Source: Marinoscillum sp964351625 (GTDB lineage Bacteria > Bacteroidota > Bacteroidia > Cytophagales > Cyclobacteriaceae). Taken from it: DNA of 64,000 bases. Positions 1-8,172 of the stretch are shown piece after piece. The translations under genes were made by a program, and so were the position numbers. How positions within the stretch are numbered: the first letter of the stretch is position 1; every line of letters starts with the position of its first letter. The stretch spans positions 93,882-157,881 of the forward strand of contig CAYGOV010000011.1 in assembly GCA_964351625.1 (NCBI GenBank), written 5' to 3'. The notes beneath the pieces were generated by a model, which did no database searches, was not told the DNA's origin, and saw only the letters and a program-made list of their open reading frames with translations.

Positions 1-470
1 AATCCGCTACCGAAATTGCAACGAAGCTTAAAGAACAACTAGACCTGCTTAATTTTCTCGGTGCAGGCAATCCATTGAATCCCAGTTTAAAAATCTTTCG
101 AATCGACCTTCCATTACGAGCTCCACAGGTTAAAATTGCAAAGTATTTTGCCCTTAGGCCATATCTCTTCAGTGCTGCTTTTGGTAAATACACTGCTCAA
201 ATTTCCGTTTTACAAATAGGCAATCTGGTGATGATCGGCCTGCCCTTGGAGTTGTCAGGTGAGCTTGCGGTTCCCCTTTACCAATATGCACGCTCTGTTG
301 GTCTCAACCTCGCTATCACTTCTTTCAATGGGGACTATTTTGGCTATGTGGTGAAAGATGAATGGTATGATTTGGAAAAGTATGAGTCACGCACGATGAG
401 CTGGATTGGCCATGACAGTGGCGCTTATATCAGTGAAGTAATTATCAAAATTTTGGATGTCTTGAAATGA
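1..470 (+). CDS. C-terminal part of a neutral/alkaline ceramidase-like hydrolase (cut by left edge)
   Basis: The frame is open from base 3, so the start lies outside the window; about 155 residues are present. The segment IGLPLELSGEL followed by SFNGDYFGYV and a closing YESRTMSWIGHDSG resembles the end of the neutral/alkaline non-lysosomal ceramidase family as found in Bacteroidota, whose members hydrolyse N-acyl bonds of sphingolipid-like substrates. The metal-binding N-terminal half is not visible, so activity cannot be judged. Its stop codon overlaps the next start by 4 bp (ATGA), so the two are probably translationally coupled. Family assignment is from motif recall only. Confidence 0.6.
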   Translation, partial: SATEIATKLKEQLDLLNFLGAGNPLNPSLKIFRIDLPLRAPQVKIAKYFALRPYLFSAAFGKYTAQISVLQIGNLVMIGLPLELSGELAVPLYQYARSVGLNLAITSFNGDYFGYVVKDEWYDLEKYESRTMSWIGHDSGAYISEVIIKILDVLK

Positions 471-1552
471 AAATAACCAAACCCACCTTAGTTATAGATG
501 AGCAAAAAGCTCGAAAAAATATAGAAACAATGATTGCAAAGGCGAATGCAAATGAAATCTCACTTCGCCCGCATTTCAAAACGCATCAGTCTGCACTCAT
601 TGCCAAATGGTACTGGGATGCTGGTATTAGAAAAGCGACAGTCTCTTCAGTAGAGATGGCTACCTATTTTGCCAATGCTGGGTGGATGGATATTACCATA
701 GCCTTTCCATATAATCCACTTGAGTATGAGGAGATCAAGCAACTCGCCAGCAGAATACAATTGAATGTTCTGATAGAATCAGAAGATGCACTGACGCACC
801 TCAATACCCATATAAACGTTGCAATTGGCTATTTTCTTAAAATTGATGTTGGGACGCATCGCACAGGAATTGACCCAAGAAATGAGGAATTAATCAAAAC
901 GCTCTCTCATAGCAATAATGACCTTCATCGTTTTCAAGGAGTTTTGGCGCATGCCGGCCATAGTTACCAGACATTAGATAAAGCCGGAGCCCAAGCTATC
1001 TTCGATGATAGCATGGACAAGTTGAACCGAATAAAATCCTTCATCGGTGATCCAAATATGATCATCTCCTACGGAGATACGCCCACCTGTTCTCTACTAG
1101 ATAGTTTCCCAGAGTTAGACGAACTCAGACCTGGGAATTTTCTTTTCTATGACCTGATGCAGCACCATTTTGGGGTATGTAAGACTTCTGATATTGCAGT
1201 AAGTATGGTGTGCCCAGTGGTTTCTATCCATCCAGAAAGAGGAGAAGCAGTGATTTACGGAGGTGGTGTTCACTTCTCAAAAGAAGTAATCACTCTATCC
1301 GATGGCAAAACTTATGGCGCGGTTGTGTCGCTTACCGAATCGGGCTGGTCTTCAGAACCAATTGCCAATCTTGCGCGCATTTCTCAAGAGCACGGTATCA
1401 TACAGGGTACTGATGAATATATTGGTTCACTCAAAATTGGTGACTTGGTAGGGATTTTGCCTGTCCACAGCTGTTTGACCGCAAACCTACAGCCATACTA
1501 TGTATCTTTGGACGGTCGAAAAATTGAAAAATTTAACAGATCTAACTTATGA
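467..1552 (+). CDS. D-threonine aldolase / D-serine dehydratase-like PLP enzyme
   Basis: This 361-residue protein has the fold-type III PLP barrel of the alanine racemase N-terminal family. The likely PLP lysine is K38 in RPHFKTH, and a metal-site signature of the D-threonine aldolase/D-serine dehydratase group is present at H334 and C336 (PVHSCLTA). Members cleave or dehydrate D-beta-hydroxy amino acids; which substrate is used here cannot be read from the sequence. The start overlaps the upstream stop by 4 bp and its own stop overlaps the nagZ-like start by 4 bp, so it is the middle gene of a tight operon. Length is normal for the family. Confidence 0.85.
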   Translation: MKITKPTLVIDEQKARKNIETMIAKANANEISLRPHFKTHQSALIAKWYWDAGIRKATVSSVEMATYFANAGWMDITIAFPYNPLEYEEIKQLASRIQLNVLIESEDALTHLNTHINVAIGYFLKIDVGTHRTGIDPRNEELIKTLSHSNNDLHRFQGVLAHAGHSYQTLDKAGAQAIFDDSMDKLNRIKSFIGDPNMIISYGDTPTCSLLDSFPELDELRPGNFLFYDLMQHHFGVCKTSDIAVSMVCPVVSIHPERGEAVIYGGGVHFSKEVITLSDGKTYGAVVSLTESGWSSEPIANLARISQEHGIIQGTDEYIGSLKIGDLVGILPVHSCLTANLQPYYVSLDGRKIEKFNRSNL

Positions 1553-2673
1553 AAAAGGCATTTTTTGCCCTCTTGATACTCTTTTTCACGGTTGATCCCG
1601 GATTCTCTCAAAAGTCAGATTCTACGATATCGCTGGACAAAATGGTTGGGCAAATGATACTCACAGGGCTTGGCGACTTTAGCGAGCTGAGAAAAAAAGA
1701 AGCAATATTCACAGCTATCGACAGTGGAAAGGTCGGTGGTATTATCCTTTTTGAAAAAAATCTGAATAAAACAGAGACTGCACAAAAGCTTAAAGAAATC
1801 ATTTCATATGCCCAAAGTAGGTCAGCAATCCCACTTTTTGTAAGTATCGATGAAGAAGGTGGTAGGGTAAATCGTCTTAAGACAAAGTATGGTTTCCCTA
1901 AAAGTGTAACTGCCCAATATCTTGGGGATTTGAACAATCCGGATAGCACTCAACTTTACGCACTTAAAACAGCAGGTACACTCTATCAGCTGGGTATCAA
2001 CATGAATTTTGCGCCAGATGTGGACGTGAATATCAATCCTGCCAACCCAGTGATTGGTGGACTTGGAAGGTCATTTTCGGCAGATCCAAATCTTGTTTCG
2101 CTGCATGCTGGAATTACCATAGCCGCGCATGAATCATTTGGAATTACAACTGTTCTCAAGCATTTTCCAGGTCATGGTAGTTCAAAAGATGATTCGCATC
2201 TTGGACTAGCGGATGTCTCTACCACTTGGCGATTTCAAGAGTTACTGCCTTACAAACAATTAATCGACTCTGGAAAAGTGCGAGCCATAATGACCGCTCA
2301 TATTGTAAATGAAGTACTGGATAATAGAAAACTGCCAGCTACACTTTCTGATCGAATAATCAACGACGTACTTAGAGGGTTTCTTGGATATGATGGCGTA
2401 GTGGTCTCTGATGATATGCAAATGCGTGCAATTACTTCTTCTTACGGTTTGAAAGAATCCATCCGGTTGGCCATCGTTGCAGGTGTAGATATCCTCCTTT
2501 TTGCTAATAATGTTCCCGATTATGAACTTGTGACTGCAGACCAAATTCATGAAATTATTATTAATCTCGTGAAAAATGGAGATATTAGTGAAGAGCGTAT
2601 AGCTCAGTCTTATTCTCGTATCATAAAGCTCAAGGCTCAAATGGGTCTCAGCACAGCGCAATTATCTAAATGA
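1549..2673 (+). CDS. Glycoside hydrolase family 3 beta-N-acetylhexosaminidase (NagZ-like)
   Basis: The protein has 374 residues with a probable signal peptide ending near residue 20 (GFSQ), so it is likely exported. The GH3 barrel shows SIDEEGGRV at 99-107, the KHFPGHG loop at 204-210 with the Asp-Ser-His acid/base dyad at 215-217 that marks NagZ-type enzymes, and the nucleophile region VSDDMQM at 286-292. NagZ enzymes remove beta-linked N-acetylglucosamine from muropeptides or chitin fragments. An exported, single-domain form fits peptidoglycan or exogenous sugar turnover in the periplasm. ATGA overlap joins it to the preceding gene. Confidence 0.85.
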   Translation: MKKAFFALLILFFTVDPGFSQKSDSTISLDKMVGQMILTGLGDFSELRKKEAIFTAIDSGKVGGIILFEKNLNKTETAQKLKEIISYAQSRSAIPLFVSIDEEGGRVNRLKTKYGFPKSVTAQYLGDLNNPDSTQLYALKTAGTLYQLGINMNFAPDVDVNINPANPVIGGLGRSFSADPNLVSLHAGITIAAHESFGITTVLKHFPGHGSSKDDSHLGLADVSTTWRFQELLPYKQLIDSGKVRAIMTAHIVNEVLDNRKLPATLSDRIINDVLRGFLGYDGVVVSDDMQMRAITSSYGLKESIRLAIVAGVDILLFANNVPDYELVTADQIHEIIINLVKNGDISEERIAQSYSRIIKLKAQMGLSTAQLSK

Positions 2674-2692
2674 CCCAACCTTATCTAGCTAG

Positions 2693-3568
2693 ATGATTAA
2701 ATACAATCCAAAGTCTTGGTTTTCATTACTTTTTGATGTCTATAGCAGATATGTCATAAAGCTACTTTTTCCCCTATTGTTATTTATAGGTGTCTTCACA
2801 CTTTTGCTTTGCTTCCTTTTTATAGATGTAATTGGTGTGCGCTACAATGGGACTATGGCTTTTCACTCCATTTTAGGTATGATATTAGGCCTATTCTTGG
2901 TGCTACGCACCAATACCGCCTATGACAGATGGTGGGAGGGGCGAAAGCTTTGGGGACAACTAGTAAACGACTCAAGACAACTTGCTATTAAACTGGACAC
3001 TTTTCTTCCAAATAGCTCGAAAGATGACCGGGCATTTTTCAGAAGAATGATTCCTAATGAGGCTTTTTCAATGAAAGAACACCTCCGTGATAGCATTCTA
3101 ATTGGTGAGTTGGATCTTATAAATGACGAAATCAAACAGCAAGTAATTGATTGTAAACATCGCCCCAATATGATAAATAAATTGCTTTACAGACGAGTAC
3201 AAAAATGTCTTGAAGAAGGCACTCTATCGCCTGAACATTTATTCGTACTTGACAAAGAAATCAAAGGGTTTACGGATATAATAGGAGCGTGTGAGCGGAT
3301 AAAATCTACCCCAATTCCCTATTCTTATAGCATGTTCATCAAAAAATTCCTTTTTGTATACTCTATCACCTTGCCCATAAGTTTCTTATGGGATTTTGGC
3401 TATTGGACTGTGGCAATAGTGATGCTCGCCTTCTACTTTTTAGTCAGTGTAGAACTTATTGCAGAAGAAATTGAAGACCCTTTCGGTAAAGACATCAATG
3501 ACTTGCCTCTCGACGAACTAACGGTGAAGATCAAAATGAACGTTGCGGAAATTTTGCGCGATAATTAA
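2693..3568 (+). CDS. Bestrophin-family (RFP-TM, UPF0187/YneE) anion channel
   Basis: This 291-residue membrane protein has hydrophobic segments at about 24-46, 55-72 and 219-256. Family signatures visible are RTNTAYDRWWEGRKLWG at 72-88, the ERIKSTPIPYSY loop at 201-212 and EDPFGKD at 261-267. Bacterial bestrophins form pentameric ion channels in the inner membrane; selectivity (anion versus cation) varies between members and cannot be told here. It follows the hexosaminidase by 19 nt and ends tail to tail with the FtsX-like gene, the two stop codons sharing the tetranucleotide TTAA. Confidence 0.87.
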   Translation: MIKYNPKSWFSLLFDVYSRYVIKLLFPLLLFIGVFTLLLCFLFIDVIGVRYNGTMAFHSILGMILGLFLVLRTNTAYDRWWEGRKLWGQLVNDSRQLAIKLDTFLPNSSKDDRAFFRRMIPNEAFSMKEHLRDSILIGELDLINDEIKQQVIDCKHRPNMINKLLYRRVQKCLEEGTLSPEHLFVLDKEIKGFTDIIGACERIKSTPIPYSYSMFIKKFLFVYSITLPISFLWDFGYWTVAIVMLAFYFLVSVELIAEEIEDPFGKDINDLPLDELTVKIKMNVAEILRDN

Positions 3569-5988
3569 TCATCTTTAAGAGTATCCGCAGGATTAATGCG
3601 AGCAGTACTGATAGTCGTATAGCTAATAGTGAGGATGGCAACCAATAAGGTGCTCACAAAAGCTATCGCGAAAAACTGCGGCTCCATACCTATACTATAT
3701 GCAAATGAGCCCAACCACTTATTGAGAAGATATGCAGCTATAGGTGTGGTAATGACAAATGCTATTGTCATCAAAACGATCACTTCTTTAGAGAAAATAG
3801 ATAGAATCTGATAAATGGAAGCACCAAGCACTTTCCTGACTCCTATCTCTTTCGTTTTATTCATTGCCATGAATGAGATCAACCCATAAAGCCCGAAACA
3901 GCCAATTAGTAAGGAAACACCAGCAAATATTCTCAGAAGTGAAGTTATGTTTTGGACCTCCTCATAATTTTCAGCAATACTCTCATCGTAGAAGTCGTAG
4001 ACCATGGAGTACTTAGGAAATATTTGCTCCCAAGTTTTCTCAAAATGAGCGGTAGCCTCTGGAATTGCTTGTATAGATGACGCTCTGAATGACATATTGT
4101 AAAAAATTTTAGGCGCATAGAGCATGATCACATAATCAAGTTCTTCTTCAAGAGAATAGGTGTGAAAATTCTCTATCACCCCAACTATTTTCTTGTTACC
4201 ACCCCATCCTGTATCTAGCGTTTCACCTATCACTTCCTCATAGCGATCTTTGAATCCCATGAGGTCTGCCACTTTCTTATTAACAACTATGTGAGTGCCG
4301 TCATCTTTCTCTATGCCGTGGCCTGCAACCAAACCTATCTGAAAAAGCATTAAATAGTCTTCATCAACAGCCTTGAAATTACCATGATAGCTCTTTTCTG
4401 ATTCCAATGGTGCATAGTTGAAATTACTCTTCGAATTCGAATTTCCGGTCGGTTCACTGAGTCCATAGGAGACTTGCGTGATAGCAGGAGAGCCTAGCAA
4501 CTCCGCTTTAAATCTCTCCAATTTCAAAGAGTCTCGCTCAGGCAAATAACTAGACATTATGGCTTCCTTATCAAACCCGAGATCCTTATTAAGGAAAAAT
4601 TCTGTTTGCGAAGAAACGATCAACGTACCAATGATTAAAAACTGAGTAATACTAAACTGCAAAGTCACAAGCCCCTTTCTGAGTGGTAAACTACCTGATT
4701 GCGTCCTCCCATTGATCTTCTTTTTGAGAGCATCTATCGCATTCATTCGAGAAAGCAATAGAGCTGGATAAAACCCGGAAAGTAAAGTGACACAAACAAA
4801 AAGCCCAAGCATGAAGAAAATGGTCTGTGGGGAATTTATCAAATCAAGTGAAAGTTCATAACCAATAATATCTACTAAAGACTTAAACATAATCTCGGCA
4901 ATAGCCAAAGCAATAATGAGTGCAAACAAAGTGATCATTGCAATCTCCGAAAGAAACTGAATGACTAGTTGATTGGTCATTCCCCCTATAGCTTTTCGCA
5001 CTCCTATTTCTTTCGCTCGATTCGCGGCTTGTGCAGTTGCTAGATTGACGAAGTTGATACTTGCGGTAAGCACTAGAAAAAGCCCAATGATACCAAGTGC
5101 AAACAAAAACTCTACAGATGATGCATTGGAATAAGCTCCGTACTCATCATCAAAAGCAATTTCTTCGAACGGCTGAACAACGTATTTAGTCTCTTCCGAT
5201 TCCCCCTCCCCTAGATATTTTTCAGCGAAATCCACCAGTTTAATCTCAAAAGCATCTTTGTTAAAAGGCTGATGAGGTATAAAGTAAGTATGTGTGGCTG
5301 AGCTTGTAGAGTGCCACTCTGTATTGTCAAAATAAGGATTGATATCGCCTTCTTGACTTTGGAATTCAAACAAATATTTAAAGGGTAAAACCGTAGGTTG
5401 TACAGGATCGTCGATAACTCCAACTATAGTAAAGTCCCGAACACTGGCAAAATTGATCGTCCTACCTAGTGCTTTACTTGCTTGCTCTCTTTTCAGTCCA
5501 AAAAGTAACTCTATTTGAGAAAGACATACCACTACGGTCTGAGGTTCTGAAAGAGCGGTACTTTGATCTCCTGCCACCCAAACCACATCGAACATATCAA
5601 AAAAGGAGGATTCCGTAAAGGCTATGCCATCATCGATAAGAAACTTCTTTAATTGACCATCTTCTACCACATTCAATTGATCCCCGCCCGGATAGTAGGT
5701 TCTAACCAGATATTTGATCTCGGGATAGTCCGACTTGAGCGCAGGACCAACAGGATTTTGTGTCCCTTGGGTTTTTTCTACCCGATCAGGGTAGATGTTG
5801 TTCATGACTATCCTATAGATTTCTCCCCTTTTGGTCTGATTGAGATCAAAGCTATTCTCATATTGGATGACTTTGAAAATCACCAAGGCACAGCCAATGC
5901 CTAAGGCAAGCCCAAATACATTAAGTATGGTGTAAATTTTATTGCGTCTGAGGTTGCGCAATGCTGTGATGAGATAATTTCGAAACAT
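3565..5988 (-). CDS. FtsX/MacB-type ABC transporter permease with two FtsX domains
   Basis: The 807-residue protein begins with the typical N-terminus of Bacteroidota permeases (FRNYLITALRNLRRNK) and a first transmembrane helix at about 20-42. A long periplasmic MacB-core-like domain follows, then a first FtsX unit near 290-420 with RAKEIGVRKAIGG, a second periplasmic stretch, and a second FtsX unit near 680-800 with KTKEIGVRKVLGA. Such permeases work with a separate LolD/MacB-type ATPase and transmit mechanical force rather than always transporting. No ATPase gene lies nearby, so it must recruit one from elsewhere. Substrate is unknown. Confidence 0.88.
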   Translation of the reverse strand: MFRNYLITALRNLRRNKIYTILNVFGLALGIGCALVIFKVIQYENSFDLNQTKRGEIYRIVMNNIYPDRVEKTQGTQNPVGPALKSDYPEIKYLVRTYYPGGDQLNVVEDGQLKKFLIDDGIAFTESSFFDMFDVVWVAGDQSTALSEPQTVVVCLSQIELLFGLKREQASKALGRTINFASVRDFTIVGVIDDPVQPTVLPFKYLFEFQSQEGDINPYFDNTEWHSTSSATHTYFIPHQPFNKDAFEIKLVDFAEKYLGEGESEETKYVVQPFEEIAFDDEYGAYSNASSVEFLFALGIIGLFLVLTASINFVNLATAQAANRAKEIGVRKAIGGMTNQLVIQFLSEIAMITLFALIIALAIAEIMFKSLVDIIGYELSLDLINSPQTIFFMLGLFVCVTLLSGFYPALLLSRMNAIDALKKKINGRTQSGSLPLRKGLVTLQFSITQFLIIGTLIVSSQTEFFLNKDLGFDKEAIMSSYLPERDSLKLERFKAELLGSPAITQVSYGLSEPTGNSNSKSNFNYAPLESEKSYHGNFKAVDEDYLMLFQIGLVAGHGIEKDDGTHIVVNKKVADLMGFKDRYEEVIGETLDTGWGGNKKIVGVIENFHTYSLEEELDYVIMLYAPKIFYNMSFRASSIQAIPEATAHFEKTWEQIFPKYSMVYDFYDESIAENYEEVQNITSLLRIFAGVSLLIGCFGLYGLISFMAMNKTKEIGVRKVLGASIYQILSIFSKEVIVLMTIAFVITTPIAAYLLNKWLGSFAYSIGMEPQFFAIAFVSTLLVAILTISYTTISTARINPADTLKDD

Positions 5989-6092
5989 AGGTTTATCGGT
6001 ATGTCTCGTATTGGGTCAACTAATGTGCCAATAGACTAAATCATGGATTCAACCACATAGGGCTTACTTTCAATAAAATTGGTGTAAAATTA

Positions 6093-6110
6093 TGGACACA
6101 TAAGTGTCCA
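6093..6110 (-). terminator. Inverted repeat, possible lipA terminator
   Basis: TGGACAC and GTGTCCA form perfect 7-bp arms around a 4-nt ATAA loop, 8 nt beyond the lipA stop codon. Read on the minus strand the hairpin is followed by ATAATTTTA, a weak T-rich tail. It could instead be an operator in front of the downstream permease gene, which starts about 105 nt further on. Confidence 0.4.
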
Positions 6111-6118
6111 ATATCGGT

Positions 6119-7006
6119 CTATATTGGCACGTTGACGTGCTTCTCTGCATGGTAGGATGATCTTACCAATGGGCCAGACTCTACATACTTAAGTCCACGC
6201 TTTAGACCTTCTTCTCTCAATGCATCAAATTGATCCGGATGAATAAACTCCGCCACTTCGATGTGTCTTTTCGTTGGCTGTAGGTATTGACCAAGCGTCA
6301 GTATATCCAAACCATTCTCCACCAAGTCATCGATCGCTTTGTGTACTTCATCAATGGTTTCTCCAAGCCCAAGCATAATGCCGGACTTAGTGCGCATCCC
6401 AGCAGCTTTTGTAAGTCTAGTCTGCTCCAGACTTCTTTCATATCTCGCCTGCGGCCTTACTCTTCGGTAAAGTCGCTCTACAGTTTCCATATTGTGAGAA
6501 ACCACTTCTTGTCCACCTTCTATCATTCGGTAAAGAGCATCCCAGTTACCTTTCACATCTGGAATCAAGGTTTCTATGGTAGTTTCCGGACTAAGTTCTT
6601 TTACCAACCGCACAGTTTGGTACCAAACCTCAGCTCCTCGGTCCTTTAGTTCATCTCTATTCACTGAAGTAAGCACTGCATGCTTTACACCCATAGTTTT
6701 GATAGCTTCTGCAACTCTCAAAGGCTCTGCCTCGTCATACTCGGGTGGTCTTCCAGTAGCCACCGCACAAAACGTACAACTCCGCGTACAGACATTACCA
6801 AGGATCATAAAAGTGGCCGTGCCTGCTCCCCAACATTCACCCATATTTGGGCAATTACCACTTTCACAAATGGTATGAAGTTTATGCTGATCTACAATCT
6901 TTCGAACACTCGCATACTCCTTCCCTACTGGCAGCTTTACCCTGAGCCAGTTCGGTTTTTTGATCTTTTTAGCTTGATCTTGGGATACGGTAGGTAGTTC
7001 TATCAT
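6119..7006 (-). CDS. lipA: Lipoyl synthase
   Basis: The 295-residue radical SAM enzyme inserts two sulfurs into octanoyl-protein to make lipoyl groups needed by 2-oxoacid dehydrogenases such as the E1-bearing complexes encoded at 9474 and 28997. The auxiliary iron-sulfur cluster cysteines C47, C52 and C58 (CX4CX5C), the radical SAM cysteines C73, C77 and C80 (CX3CX2C), and the closing RSSYHAE motif whose serine ligates the auxiliary cluster are all present. Length matches the family. It has its own likely promoter just upstream. A lipB gene is not in the window. Confidence 0.97.
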   Translation of the reverse strand: MIELPTVSQDQAKKIKKPNWLRVKLPVGKEYASVRKIVDQHKLHTICESGNCPNMGECWGAGTATFMILGNVCTRSCTFCAVATGRPPEYDEAEPLRVAEAIKTMGVKHAVLTSVNRDELKDRGAEVWYQTVRLVKELSPETTIETLIPDVKGNWDALYRMIEGGQEVVSHNMETVERLYRRVRPQARYERSLEQTRLTKAAGMRTKSGIMLGLGETIDEVHKAIDDLVENGLDILTLGQYLQPTKRHIEVAEFIHPDQFDALREEGLKRGLKYVESGPLVRSSYHAEKHVNVPI

Positions 7007-7023
7007 GAATCTAGATTATGATG

Positions 7024-7055
7024 CAAAGAAAGCTTTAGGGTTTCAAAGTTCCAAA
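7024..7055 (-). promoter_or_regulatory. Candidate lipA promoter
   Basis: On the minus strand a TTTG (-33-like, 7055-7052) is followed after 20 nt by TTTCTTTG (7031-7024), a 7-of-8 match to the Bacteroidota -7 box TAnnTTTG. The ATG of lipA is 17 nt downstream. Confidence 0.4.
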
Positions 7056-7064
7056 CCACTAAAA

Positions 7065-7766
7065 TCAGTGTCTTGTTCCCCAGTAGAAGGTAAAATACAA
7101 AGCAGTGAAAACAGCTGAATTGTCCTGAGAAGGTACAAGAATTATCTCTTTAGGAAATGCTTCTAATGAGATGCCAGTTTCTACTCCGGCAACATTATTC
7201 TTAAATGCACCAAATTCAAAAGATAGTCCAGCTTTTGCATTAAGCCCAAAAACGACATCTGACTCTCCAATTCCTCTAAATACTTTACCCGAGCCTTGAA
7301 TGGTATTGACGTTTCTATACTTGGAAGCATCGTACGGGACATATTTTCCGTTGTAAAGCACATAATAAGGTGCAATCAAGCCCACCGTAGGACCCGCCGA
7401 AAAAACTGCACTTATCTGTACACCTTGTTGTGGTGCCTTTTTGTAAAGAAGGATATCTCGACCATAATTGGTCCGAATAGAAAAAAGAAAATTTTCCTTA
7501 CCCCATACGAAACGACTTCCAGAACTCGCATCTGTATATCGAAATTCCTGTGGATGTTTGACATTAAAAAATTCCAACCCATAAGTAGCAAATACATCCC
7601 CCTTTTGACGATGTGCATATTTGAGAACTACACCTCCGACAAGGCCCGAATTAGTATTTTTATTGACGCCCCATGTAAACTCACGGCTATAATCATCCAT
7701 ACCATTCTGCGCGTAAGCACCCGCTGACAGGACCATTATTAAGCACAACAAGAGTTTCTTCATCAT
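7065..7766 (-). CDS. Predicted exported beta-barrel-like protein, function unknown
   Basis: The 233-residue product has a clear signal peptide (MMKKLLLCLIMVLSAGAYAQ, cleavage after the final Ala). The mature part alternates hydrophobic and polar residues with Gly and aromatic residues and closes with aromatic-rich strands (ALYFTFYWGTRH), as in small outer-membrane barrels of Bacteroidota. No catalytic motif is visible. It lies 58 nt upstream of lipA and 46 nt downstream of the ytxJ-like gene, so co-transcription is possible but not shown. The outer-membrane location is inferred from composition only. Confidence 0.7.
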   Translation of the reverse strand: MMKKLLLCLIMVLSAGAYAQNGMDDYSREFTWGVNKNTNSGLVGGVVLKYAHRQKGDVFATYGLEFFNVKHPQEFRYTDASSGSRFVWGKENFLFSIRTNYGRDILLYKKAPQQGVQISAVFSAGPTVGLIAPYYVLYNGKYVPYDASKYRNVNTIQGSGKVFRGIGESDVVFGLNAKAGLSFEFGAFKNNVAGVETGISLEAFPKEIILVPSQDNSAVFTALYFTFYWGTRH

Positions 7767-7812
7767 TAAAATAATTTGCTTATCAAAGAAACAGGAATAA
7801 GCTCGAATAACC

Positions 7813-8172
7813 TTAAACGGTCATTGCATTAATTCGGCCAGTGATATCAGCAAAGGATATTCCGAAATGTGAATTGTCTAAAACGCATTGGCCATTTACA
7901 ATGATCAATGTCTGTGGAGATTGATGGATGATACCATATCTAGTAGCTATTTCATTAGAGACATCCCTATGATTAATCAAATCCAGATAATAAGGCTTAA
8001 GGTCTTTGGCGGAAAGATTATCCCATTTGCTCTCGAAGCGATTAAGGGTGGCAGCACTAATCGAACATCGGATGCTATGCTTAAATATTAAGACAGGATG
8101 CTCCTTTGATTCTTTATCAATTGCATTAAGCTGCTCTATTGAGCGAAGGGTATTCCAAGTGATGTTAGTCAT
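7813..8172 (-). CDS. ytxJ: YtxJ-type monothiol bacilliredoxin
   Basis: The ATG at 8172 gives a 119-residue thioredoxin-fold protein. The frame is open upstream, but that extension lies inside the preceding gene and has no family similarity. The active-site segment KHSIRCSIS (single Cys at 36) and the cis-Pro of QSPQTL (P86) are those of the YtxJ/BrxC bacillithiol system redox protein, which removes or installs bacillithiol on protein thiols. The organism encodes bshC and ypdA about 14 kb away, consistent with this role. The start lies within the 3' end of the upstream repeat-protein gene (8-bp overlap), indicating translational coupling. Confidence 0.85.
   Translation of the reverse strand: MTNITWNTLRSIEQLNAIDKESKEHPVLIFKHSIRCSISAATLNRFESKWDNLSAKDLKPYYLDLINHRDVSNEIATRYGIIHQSPQTLIIVNGQCVLDNSHFGISFADITGRINAMTV

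Noticed and set aside
2260..2661. Antisense frame of 133 codons in the GH3 gene
   Set aside because: Complete GH3 motifs lie on the plus strand; the opposite frame is low quality.
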